NCBI GenBank assembly: GCA_017551845.1
Contig: JAFZKR010000078.1
Span: 1-10,162 of the forward strand
Length of the DNA stretch: 10,162 nt
Direction: 5' to 3'
Source of the DNA: Bacteroidaceae bacterium
GTDB taxonomy: Bacteria; Bacteroidota; Bacteroidia; Bacteroidales; Bacteroidaceae
The notes below the pieces were generated by a model. It was not told where the DNA came from. It saw only the letters and a list, made by a program, of their open reading frames with translations, and made no database searches. A program made the translations under genes and the position numbers. Numbering within the stretch: position 1 is the first letter of the stretch; each line of letters opens with the position of its first letter. Shown here one piece after another: positions 1-6,468 of this stretch.

Positions 1-1314
1 CGTGGCATCACCTACACTTTCCGGCACAGCATGCCTGAACTCAATGCCTGGATTGACCGCGACAGTATAGACAAGGTGATGATGAACCTGCTGTCCAATG
101 CGTTCAAATACACTCCTGATGACGGTACAATCGATGTCAGCATGGATGTCGGGACTGATGACAGTGAGAGCGGACCTCTGCACAACTATGTCAGGATAGC
201 GGTCACGGATACCGGCATAGGCCTTGATGCTGTTGACACACAGCATCTGTTTGACCGTTTCTACCGTGGACGTAATGAGAAGACATCGGCTACAACCGGA
301 ATGGGCATAGGTCTTAACTACAGCAGTATTCTTGTCAAAATGCACCACGGTGACATCAAGGCTGAGAACAGGGATGACGGTGTAAAGGGCAGCGTCTTCT
401 CGTTCCGTCTGCCTCTCGGGAACAGTCATCTCAAGGCCGAGGAGATTGTGAGCGGGGAGGAGGTCAAGCGCACCCGTCTGGAACAAGAACGCACTGTACG
501 GGATGAACAGGAAACTGTTTCCAGACACCCCTCAAACGGTTCCGTCAAGGTGCTTGTGGCCGACGATGATGATACCATGCTGAACTACATCACTGACAGT
601 CTGAAAAACCAGTACAGGATATTAACTTGCCACAACGGACAGGAGGCTCTCAAGATAGCCATCTCACAGAAACCTGACATAATTGTATCCGATGTGGTCA
701 TGCCTGAGATGGACGGCATTCAGCTGGTCAAGACTCTCAAGGGCAATTCTCTTGTGAGTCATATACCTGTTATCCTGCTATCAGGTAAAAATAAACTGCA
801 GGACAGGATGTTGGGTATGGAGACAGGTGCCGACTACTATCTTCCCAAACCGTTCTACATGCGTGAACTCAAGACCATTATCACCAATCTGCTCAACAAC
901 CGCCTTATCATCAAGGGAAAATATTCGGGCAAGCAGGAACAGAAGGACAAGGTGGAGGCCGTGGAGTTCATGTCAAGTGATGAGCTCTTCATGAAACGGG
1001 TCATGGAGGTGGTGAACCGCAATATATCTAACAGTGAATTCGATGTGGAGCAGATGGTTGAGGAGATAGGCATCAGCCGTACGCATCTGCACCGTCAGCT
1101 CAAGCGTCTAACAGGTTACTCGGCTACACGTTTCGTGCAGAACATCAGGATGCAGCAGGCCCTCAAGCTGCTCAAGGAGAAGAAGGTGAACGTCACTCAG
1201 ATTGCCTATTCCGTGGGATTCTCTTCACAGACATATTTCTCCACCACTTTCAAGCAGTACTACGGGGTCAGTCCTCTGGAGTATATAAAGCAGCTTGATG
1301 ATGAGAAAATGTGA
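1..1314 (+). CDS. Hybrid two-component system regulator (kinase ATPase, receiver, AraC HTH), C-terminal part
   Basis: The gene is partial: the reading frame is open from base 1, so the ATG at 31 is internal. Counting from base 1, 437 residues are visible. First comes a histidine kinase ATPase domain, with an N box around residues 27-40 (MNLLSNAFKYTP), a G1 box DTGIGL around 70-75 and a G2 box TGMGIGLN around 99-106. A receiver domain follows at about 182-300, with acidic pocket VADDDD, phosphoacceptor Asp 231 (SDVVMPEMDG), Ser in LLSG and Lys 283 in PKPF. An AraC-type double HTH ends the chain at about 343-430. This order is that of Bacteroides hybrid two-component systems, which usually sense glycan fragments in the periplasm and activate polysaccharide-use operons. 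The periplasmic sensor, membrane span and dimerisation helices lie left of the window, so the ligand cannot be inferred. Its stop lies 2 bp from that of the convergent nfo gene. Confidence 0.93.
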   Translation, partial: RGITYTFRHSMPELNAWIDRDSIDKVMMNLLSNAFKYTPDDGTIDVSMDVGTDDSESGPLHNYVRIAVTDTGIGLDAVDTQHLFDRFYRGRNEKTSATTGMGIGLNYSSILVKMHHGDIKAENRDDGVKGSVFSFRLPLGNSHLKAEEIVSGEEVKRTRLEQERTVRDEQETVSRHPSNGSVKVLVADDDDTMLNYITDSLKNQYRILTCHNGQEALKIAISQKPDIIVSDVVMPEMDGIQLVKTLKGNSLVSHIPVILLSGKNKLQDRMLGMETGADYYLPKPFYMRELKTIITNLLNNRLIIKGKYSGKQEQKDKVEAVEFMSSDELFMKRVMEVVNRNISNSEFDVEQMVEEIGISRTHLHRQLKRLTGYSATRFVQNIRMQQALKLLKEKKVNVTQIAYSVGFSSQTYFSTTFKQYYGVSPLEYIKQLDDEKM

Positions 1315-1316
1315 TT

Positions 1317-2153
1317 TTACATTTCGAGGTCGTGCAGGAGTTTGATTTCCTGAGGCCAGAGTGTTTCGTCGGGTGTTTCCAGAATCAGGGGGATATTGTC
1401 CAGGGCAGGGTCTTTCATTATCTTGCCGAAGAATTCCATTCCCAGGAATCCCTTGCCTATGGAGTCGTGCCGGTCAACCCTTGAACCAAGTTCTTTCTTG
1501 CTGTCGTTCAGATGAATGGCTTTGAGCCACTGCATGCCCACCTCTTCATCGAATTCCTGCCATACCTTTTCGTAGCTGTTCCTGAGGTCATAACCTGCGG
1601 TGTAGGTGTGGCAGGTATCAATACATATTCCTACCCGGCTTTTGTCTTCTACACCTTCTATGATTCGTCTGAGATGCCAGAATGCGAATCCGATGTTTGA
1701 GCCCTGGCCTGCGGTGTTCTCAATCACGGCTGTTACGCCCGTAGTTCTGGAAAGCGTCATGTTGATGCTTTCGGCCACCCTGTCAAGACACTCCTCTACG
1801 GTTATATGCTTGAGATGACTTCCGGGATGGAAGTTGAGCATTGTAAGTCCAAGCTGTTCGCAACGCTGCATCTCCTCGAGAAAAGACTGACGGGATTTTT
1901 CCAGTCCTTCGGCATCGGGACTCCCCAGATTGATGAGGTAACTGTCATGAGGGAGTATATACCTGGTCTCTATCCCTGACTTTGCAACTTCAGCCTTGAA
2001 TTTTTCTATTTCAGTTTGTTGTAATGGCGAACTGAACCATTGGCGCTGGTTCTTTGTGAACAGGGCAAAGGCTGATGCGCCTACTGCCATGGCATTGACG
2101 GGAGCGTTAAAAACGCCTCCTGATGCTGATACGTGTGGACCAATTTTTTTCAT
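1317..2153 (-). CDS. nfo: Endonuclease IV (AP endonuclease)
   Basis: This is a 278-residue class II apurinic/apyrimidinic endonuclease of the TIM-barrel Nfo family. It cuts 5' of abasic sites and cleans blocked 3' ends in base excision repair, in the cytoplasm on DNA. The start [13 protein letters not shown] aligns with the known N-terminus of the family, and the block LFTKNQRQW is intact. All nine expected metal ligands are present: His69, His109, Glu145, Asp179, His182, His214, Asp227, His229 and Glu259. The length is normal for the family. A longer frame beginning at a TTG at 2162 would add three residues, but the ATG at 2153 matches the family start and is preferred. The gene lies 47 bp downstream of mutS2 on the same strand and may be cotranscribed with it. 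The gap contains a strong palindrome, and a match to the -7 element (2160-2167) lies just before the ATG. Confidence 0.97.
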   Translation of the reverse strand: MKKIGPHVSASGGVFNAPVNAMAVGASAFALFTKNQRQWFSSPLQQTEIEKFKAEVAKSGIETRYILPHDSYLINLGSPDAEGLEKSRQSFLEEMQRCEQLGLTMLNFHPGSHLKHITVEECLDRVAESINMTLSRTTGVTAVIENTAGQGSNIGFAFWHLRRIIEGVEDKSRVGICIDTCHTYTAGYDLRNSYEKVWQEFDEEVGMQWLKAIHLNDSKKELGSRVDRHDSIGKGFLGMEFFGKIMKDPALDNIPLILETPDETLWPQEIKLLHDLEM

Positions 2154-2168
2154 ATTTTTCAAAAATAG

Positions 2169-2195
2169 TACAAAAGGGGTCTGTCCCCTTTTGTA
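2169..2195 (-). repeat. 11-bp inverted repeat between mutS2 and nfo (REP-like hairpin)
   Basis: A perfect inverted repeat pairs TACAAAAGGGG (2169-2179) with CCCCTTTTGTA (2185-2195) around a 5-base loop, TCTGT. One further G-T pair is possible outside the stem. It fills most of the 47-bp gap between mutS2 and nfo. In RNA from the minus strand it would form a stable hairpin followed by CTATTTTTG, which is a weak terminator tail at best. It could be a partial terminator, a block to RNA decay, or one copy of a dispersed palindromic repeat. The centre GGGGTCTGTCCCC resembles repeats I associate with IS200-like/REP transposases, but there is only one copy in this window. Confidence 0.7.
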
Positions 2196-2200
2196 TCATT

Positions 2201-4741
2201 TTAGGCTAAATCTACTACTGTGATGCCGTGGCCGCCGAACTGGATGTGTTCGTCGTGATAGTTCATGACGGCGGGAACGGTGTGGAGATACTGACGTATC
2301 AGGTTGCGGAGTATCCCGTTGCCGGTGCCGTGCAGTATGCGCACGCGGCTCATGCCTATCAGGGTGGCGTCATCAATGAAGTGCATGACTGTCTGGATGG
2401 CCTCGTCGCCCCTCATGCCTCGCACGTCTATGTCAGGCTTGAAGGCCAGTTTGCGGTTGTTAATATCTTCACGCGTCTGTCTGCTCACATATGTGGCATT
2501 CCGGATGTCCTGCTTCCTGACAGGTTGAGCATGCTCCAGACGGCTTGCCTTCACCGTGCTGGTTATCTGACCGAAGGCAACCGTAATGTCGTTCCTGTTG
2601 ACTGAAATCACCTCACCCACTTGGGTCTGGCCGGAGAGACGCACAGTATCGCCTATATGGAATGTGAGTTTGGCAGTAGAGTCTGTCAATCCGGAATTAT
2701 GAGTCGGGAATGGAGAATCAGCTTCGCTGTTCCCGGCGGACTGAGCGGGGTGAGCGGATTTTTCCCGTTTGCGTTGGGCCCGGCGTTCCTGACTTTGGCG
2801 TATGCGTTCCATTTTGCGCTGTATCTTCAGCTCCTCCTCGCTGTCGGACTGGATGTTGTCGAGCGTATCCCTGAAATCAGTCAGCTCCTGACGGGCCATG
2901 CGTGTCAGTTCCTTATCGGCCTGCGATTCCTTGATGGTGCGTATGGTGTTCTCAATCATAGCGTTCGAATCGCTGATGAGCTGGTCTGCCTTCTCACGGG
3001 CCTCACGTATTATCGACTTACGCTCCTTCTGGAGGGATTCCAGTTCGTTGCGGTGTTGCTCAATCTGCTGGTCAAGCTGTTTCTCAAGCTGGTGGACGTT
3101 CTGGCGCTTGTTCTCCCAGTAACGTTTGTCACGCACTATATCCTGAAGATATTTGTCGGCATTGATATAGTCGCGTCCCACAATCTGCGAGGCATCCTCT
3201 ATCACATCCTCGGGCAGGCCTATCTTACGGGCTATCTCCACAGCGAACGAGCTGCCGGGATTGCCTGTCTGCAGAATGTAAAGCGGCTGCATCAGGTGCC
3301 GGTCGTAAAGCATGGCTCCGTTGCGGATGCCCTCGTTGCTGTCTGCATAGTGCTTAAGGTTCTGGTAGTGGGTGGTTATGACACCGAACACATGGTTCCT
3401 GTTGAAACGCATCAGTACCGCTTCGGCTATAGCTCCTCCTATGCCCGGCTCAGTACCGCTGCCGAACTCATCTATCAGTATGAGGCTGCGGTTGTCGGCA
3501 TGTTTCATCATATTCTTCATGTTGAGCAGATGACTGGAATATGTGGACAGGTCATCGTCTATGCTCTGCTCATCGCCTATGTCAATGAAGATGCTCTTGA
3601 ATATGCCGGTATGGCTGTTAGGACGCATGGGGACCGGAATACCGCACTGAAGCATGTACTGCAGCAGTCCCACGGTCTTTAGGCATACGGACTTGCCGCC
3701 TGCGTTGGGACCGGAAATCAACAGTATGCTGTTTTTGGAATCCAGTTCAATGTCAAGCGGAATGGCACTCCCTCCGTGACGGGCCAATGACTGCTTGAGC
3801 AGCGGATGGACAGCCTGTACCCAGTCAATCACTGTCTTTCGTTCCAATACAGGCTTGCAGGCATCGAAATCAACGGTCAGACGGGCCTTGGCGCGTATGA
3901 AATCAATCTGCGCCATGAAGGTGTAGGATTCCAATATGGACGGTATCTCAGGACGGACGGAATCAGTGAAAGCGGTCAGGATGCGTATCACTTCACGTTT
4001 CTCATCGGCTTCGAGGGCACGGATGCGGTTATTGGCCTCAACCACCTCCTCCGGCTCAATGAATACCGTCTTGCCCGATGCTGACTCATCATGGACTATA
4101 CCCTTTATCTTGCGCTTGAGAGCGGGAGCTACAGGCAGCACCAGACGGCCGTCACGCATGGCGGGAGCGGCATCCTTGTCCACCAGTCCGTCGGCTTGAG
4201 CCTGCTTGAGTATGCTGTTCAGGATACGCGATATGCCGAAAGAGGTGTTAGCCAGATCCATGCGTATGCGGTAGAGCTCAGGCGATGCATTGTCCTTGAG
4301 CTTCCCGAATTTGGTCAGTATTCGGCTTATTCCCTGTATGATGGTAGGGAAGAGCGCTACATTGCCGGCAAGCTCCGTCAGGTTGGGGTAGAGTCCTTCG
4401 TTCTCCTCACGGTTCAGGAACTCCACTATTCGGCTTATAGTCTCGAGTGACCTCCAGAGTCCCAGCAGCTCGGTCTCGTCAAGCCAGGTGCCAATTACCT
4501 TTATTCTTGCAAGAGCCTCGGTAAGGTCATGGTAATTCTGGTCAGGGAATGATTTGCCGCCTGTAATTATAGCCACGAACTCCATAGTCTGGTCCAAGGC
4601 CTTGTTGACGGCGTTGAAATCGGTCTGGAACTGCATCTCTTCCACAAGATGCACTCCGAGCGGACAGATGCAGCGGTCGGCTATCATCTGCCTTATCTCA
4701 TCAAAACCTGTCTTATGTTCAAAGCTGTCGGGATAGATCAT
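2201..4741 (-). CDS. mutS2: MutS2-type ATPase with C-terminal Smr domain
   Basis: This 846-residue cytoplasmic protein of the MutS2 branch has no mismatch-recognition domain. Residues 1-330 are the lever and core helices. The ABC-type ATPase follows, with Walker A GPNAGGKS at 344-351, DDLSTYSSHL at 396-405, Walker B ILIDEFGSGTEP at 421-432 and the His switch TTHY at 456-459. A long charged coiled coil spans about 526-660, and a polar Ser/Pro-rich linker about 661-692. A KOW-like barrel lies at about 695-735, and the Smr domain at 770-846 shows DIDVRG and HGTGNGILR. In other bacteria the family suppresses recombination at branched DNA (Helicobacter, Thermus) or splits collided ribosomes (Bacillus MutS2/RqcU); which applies here cannot be read from sequence. 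It is somewhat longer than the roughly 780 residues usual in Firmicutes, partly because of the linker. The ATG at 4741 lies 19 bp after the DUF389 stop, which implies cotranscription. No clear Shine-Dalgarno sequence is seen. Confidence 0.96.
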   Translation of the reverse strand: MIYPDSFEHKTGFDEIRQMIADRCICPLGVHLVEEMQFQTDFNAVNKALDQTMEFVAIITGGKSFPDQNYHDLTEALARIKVIGTWLDETELLGLWRSLETISRIVEFLNREENEGLYPNLTELAGNVALFPTIIQGISRILTKFGKLKDNASPELYRIRMDLANTSFGISRILNSILKQAQADGLVDKDAAPAMRDGRLVLPVAPALKRKIKGIVHDESASGKTVFIEPEEVVEANNRIRALEADEKREVIRILTAFTDSVRPEIPSILESYTFMAQIDFIRAKARLTVDFDACKPVLERKTVIDWVQAVHPLLKQSLARHGGSAIPLDIELDSKNSILLISGPNAGGKSVCLKTVGLLQYMLQCGIPVPMRPNSHTGIFKSIFIDIGDEQSIDDDLSTYSSHLLNMKNMMKHADNRSLILIDEFGSGTEPGIGGAIAEAVLMRFNRNHVFGVITTHYQNLKHYADSNEGIRNGAMLYDRHLMQPLYILQTGNPGSSFAVEIARKIGLPEDVIEDASQIVGRDYINADKYLQDIVRDKRYWENKRQNVHQLEKQLDQQIEQHRNELESLQKERKSIIREAREKADQLISDSNAMIENTIRTIKESQADKELTRMARQELTDFRDTLDNIQSDSEEELKIQRKMERIRQSQERRAQRKREKSAHPAQSAGNSEADSPFPTHNSGLTDSTAKLTFHIGDTVRLSGQTQVGEVISVNRNDITVAFGQITSTVKASRLEHAQPVRKQDIRNATYVSRQTREDINNRKLAFKPDIDVRGMRGDEAIQTVMHFIDDATLIGMSRVRILHGTGNGILRNLIRQYLHTVPAVMNYHDEHIQFGGHGITVVDLA

Positions 4742-4760
4742 TTTTGTTCATCGGAATAAA

Positions 4761-6113
4761 TCATTCTGCCAGAATCCTGATATTCGATGTGCCGGTACGG
4801 TTGGTAAGCCAGTGCCTTATCAGGTCGATATCAGGTTCGCTGCCTTCCCGGAACGAGAGTATGCAGATATATACGGTGTCGGTGGGGAGACCGTCAGTGT
4901 CGTATGATATGTGACGCGAGAGCGACATATCATCAAGGTCCGGAACGAATATCCCCAGTTCGCGTGTCATTCCGCTCACGGCGAGGGTGTCGGCCATGCG
5001 TATGGACGAGAGCTGCTCCTGCAGACGTGAAATCTGCCGGTTCTTCTCGTTCAGCATCTCAGTGTAGTTGCTCTGAAGGGCCGATATCGCTATGCCCCCG
5101 TCCTCCTGGTTGGACTGACGCACCACAAGATCCACCTTTGGCAGGTGATACACGCTTGACATCTGTGCCCTTATGTTATTGATTACATTGTCGGAGAGCG
5201 GCTCACCGAACAGACGCACTTCAATAACCGACTGTTTGCGCCGGCCCGGATTATACTGTTGTGATGATTCCATCACGAAAGTATTGTCGTAATTGAAGGC
5301 CTCGTTTACGAAATGTTTGCAGTTGGCTTCGAACGACGACCTCTGTATTATCGAAATGGCAATAATGATACTTGGGAATGTTACCAGAACTATAATCAGC
5401 ACCATCACTCTTTTGAGTTTTTTGAGCTTCACCGGTTCCAACTCGCCTATCATCTGGAATTTCATGACTCTGGTCACAATGAATGAAGCGAGGGCAATGA
5501 AAATGGTGTTGATTGTGAACAGGTACAAGGCTCCCAGCATAAAGCGGAACTGAAGGGTAGCCAGTCCGTATCCTACGGTGCAGAGCGGGGGCATGAGAGC
5601 TGTCGCTATTGCCACACCCGGGATTACAGTTCCGGTGCGGTCCTTACGGGTCTGGGCAACCATACCGGCCAATCCGCCGAACAGTGCAATGAGAATATCG
5701 TATGTGGTGGGTTGTGTCCTGGCAAGTAGTTCGCTCTGAGTGGAGCTGATGAGCGGAAGTGTAAAGAATATGGCCGATGTAATGAGGCTTACCACGAACA
5801 TTATAAGGAAGTTACGTATCGACTCCTTAAGCAGCCCCATATCATATACGCCCATGGAATATCCCATGCCTATGATAGGTCCCATCAGGGGAGAAATAAG
5901 CATGGCGCCTATTATTACGGCTGTGGAGTTAGTGTTCAGACCAAGCGATGCAATGAATATGGCGAAAATCAGCACCCACAGGTTTGTGCCCCGTATCATT
6001 ATGCCTTTGTGTACGTTTGAGTTTACCTCTTCCTGCGATGCCGCATCGGCCCCGAGGGCAAATCTCTCCAGAATCCTATGCTTAAAAAAGTCCACTACCT
6101 TACTCTTGTCCAT
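4761..6113 (-). CDS. DUF389 family integral membrane protein with soluble C-terminal domain
   Basis: This is a 450-residue inner-membrane protein. About six to seven hydrophobic segments lie near residues 42-59, 65-87, 100-122, 137-155, 162-185, 190-215 and 236-256. The blocks NSTAVIIGAMLISPLMGPI (62-80) and GVAIATALMPPLCTVGYGL (166-184) are the hallmark motifs of the DUF389/TIGR00341 family, whose biochemical role is not established. After the last span there is a soluble region of about 190 residues (258-450). It has a possible coiled coil at 347-372 and alternating strand and helix pattern around it, and I do not recognise it as a known domain. The ATG at 6113 follows an AT-rich leader with a good -7 promoter match (6139-6146), so the gene probably leads an operon with mutS2 and perhaps nfo. 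The shared transcription does not by itself reveal a function. Confidence 0.88.
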   Translation of the reverse strand: MDKSKVVDFFKHRILERFALGADAASQEEVNSNVHKGIMIRGTNLWVLIFAIFIASLGLNTNSTAVIIGAMLISPLMGPIIGMGYSMGVYDMGLLKESIRNFLIMFVVSLITSAIFFTLPLISSTQSELLARTQPTTYDILIALFGGLAGMVAQTRKDRTGTVIPGVAIATALMPPLCTVGYGLATLQFRFMLGALYLFTINTIFIALASFIVTRVMKFQMIGELEPVKLKKLKRVMVLIIVLVTFPSIIIAISIIQRSSFEANCKHFVNEAFNYDNTFVMESSQQYNPGRRKQSVIEVRLFGEPLSDNVINNIRAQMSSVYHLPKVDLVVRQSNQEDGGIAISALQSNYTEMLNEKNRQISRLQEQLSSIRMADTLAVSGMTRELGIFVPDLDDMSLSRHISYDTDGLPTDTVYICILSFREGSEPDIDLIRHWLTNRTGTSNIRILAE

Positions 6114-6138
6114 TTTTAAAATATGTAATGTGATAATG

Positions 6139-6146
6139 CAAAGATA
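6139..6146 (-). promoter_or_regulatory. Predicted promoter -7 element for the DUF389-mutS2 unit
   Basis: On the minus strand this reads TATCTTTG, an exact match to the Bacteroides -7 consensus TAnnTTTG. It ends 25 bases before the DUF389 ATG, so the leader would be about 20 nt. No TTTG is present at the expected 19-21 base spacing upstream, so support rests on the -7 element and its position. Confidence 0.5.
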
Positions 6147-6217
6147 GATAAAAATTCAATAATGTACTGAGGACCCGTGCCATAGCGAACGTAGTGAGCG
6201 TGTATACGGAGTAAAGT

Positions 6218-6247
6218 AAAATCGAGTTGCATTTGCAACCCGATTTT
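6218..6247 (-). terminator. Hairpin directly after tRNA-Ser, likely its terminator
   Basis: An inverted repeat pairs AAAATCG with CGATTTT (6218-6224 and 6241-6247). An inner stem GTTGC/GCAAC (6226-6230 and 6235-6239) lies across a single A-C mismatch, with the 4-base loop ATTT. It begins one base after the tRNA discriminator position. On the minus strand it ends in TTTT and then ACTTTACTCC, so the U-tract is short. A terminator or 3'-processing signal for the tRNA transcript is the simplest reading. Confidence 0.65.
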
Positions 6248-6248
6248 G

Positions 6249-6333
6249 CGGAAGAAGAGGGATTCGAACCCCCGGACCCGTGAAGGTCAACGGTTTTCAA
6301 GACCGCCGCATTCGACCACTCTGCCATCCTTCC
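6249..6333 (-). tRNA. tRNA-Ser (anticodon UGA)
   Basis: The 85-nt cloverleaf is complete. The acceptor stem pairs GGAAGGA with TTCTTCC, with one G-T pair, and the discriminator base is G. The D-arm region contains GGCAGAGTGG. The anticodon loop is CTTGAAA, giving anticodon TGA at 6297-6299, which reads UCA and other UCN serine codons. A long variable arm (TTGACCTTCACGGGTC), typical of class II serine tRNAs, is followed by the T loop TTCGAAT. After the discriminator the genome reads CAAAA, so the 3' CCA is not encoded and must be added by the CCA-adding enzyme. It has its own promoter upstream (6369-6400) and a hairpin downstream. Confidence 0.97.
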
Positions 6334-6368
6334 ATACCCGTCACGGATTTCTCTCCGTTAGAGCGGTG

Positions 6369-6400
6369 CAAAGGTGGCAATTTTTTTTGGAAACAACAAA
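6369..6400 (-). promoter_or_regulatory. Predicted promoter of tRNA-Ser
   Basis: On the minus strand TTTG (6397-6400) is followed after 20 bases by CACCTTTG (6369-6376). This matches the Bacteroides pattern TTTG-N19-21-TAnnTTTG, except for C in place of T at the first -7 base. Transcription would begin near 6362 and leave a leader of about 30 nt before the mature tRNA end. That leader contains a small inverted repeat (ACGGA 6343-6347 with TCCGT 6354-6358). Confidence 0.6.
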
Positions 6401-6422
6401 TACAAGCCCAGTTTTTTGACAA

Positions 6423-6454
6423 AAAAAGAGGCGACCGTTTGGCCGCCTCTTTTT
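6423..6454 (-). terminator. Intrinsic terminator after the GH43 gene
   Basis: A GC-rich hairpin pairs AAAAAGAGGCG (6423-6433) with CGCCTCTTTTT (6444-6454). The top may extend by CC/GG across one mismatch around the loop GTTT. On the minus strand it is followed by a run of seven T. It lies 15 bp after the GH43 stop codon and just before the tRNA promoter, and so insulates the tRNA from read-through. Confidence 0.88.
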
Positions 6455-6468
6455 GATGAAGGTTTAAA

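Noticed and set aside
31..33. ATG at 31 as the start of the regulator gene
   Set aside because: The frame is open and in register from base 1, and the ATG falls within the kinase ATPase region, so it is an internal Met of a truncated gene.
2154..2162. TTG start at 2162 for nfo, adding three residues
   Set aside because: The ATG at 2153 gives [10 protein letters not shown], which aligns with the usual Nfo N-terminus, while the extra residues have no family support.
2621..3682. 353-codon open frame on the plus strand inside mutS2
   Set aside because: It lies wholly antisense to a well-conserved MutS2 coding region. The translation shows no recognisable domain, and such frames arise from codon bias on the opposite strand.
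6171..6283. Possible att duplication: GGACCCGTG at 6171-6179 and again inside the tRNA variable arm and T arm
   Set aside because: Nine bases within about 100 bp is too short, it is not at the tRNA 3' end, and no integrase or foreign cargo lies between the copies.
6100..6327. 75-codon minus-strand frame reading MAEWSNAAVLKTVDLHG
   Set aside because: It is a translation of the tRNA-Ser sequence and its flank, a well-known false protein type.
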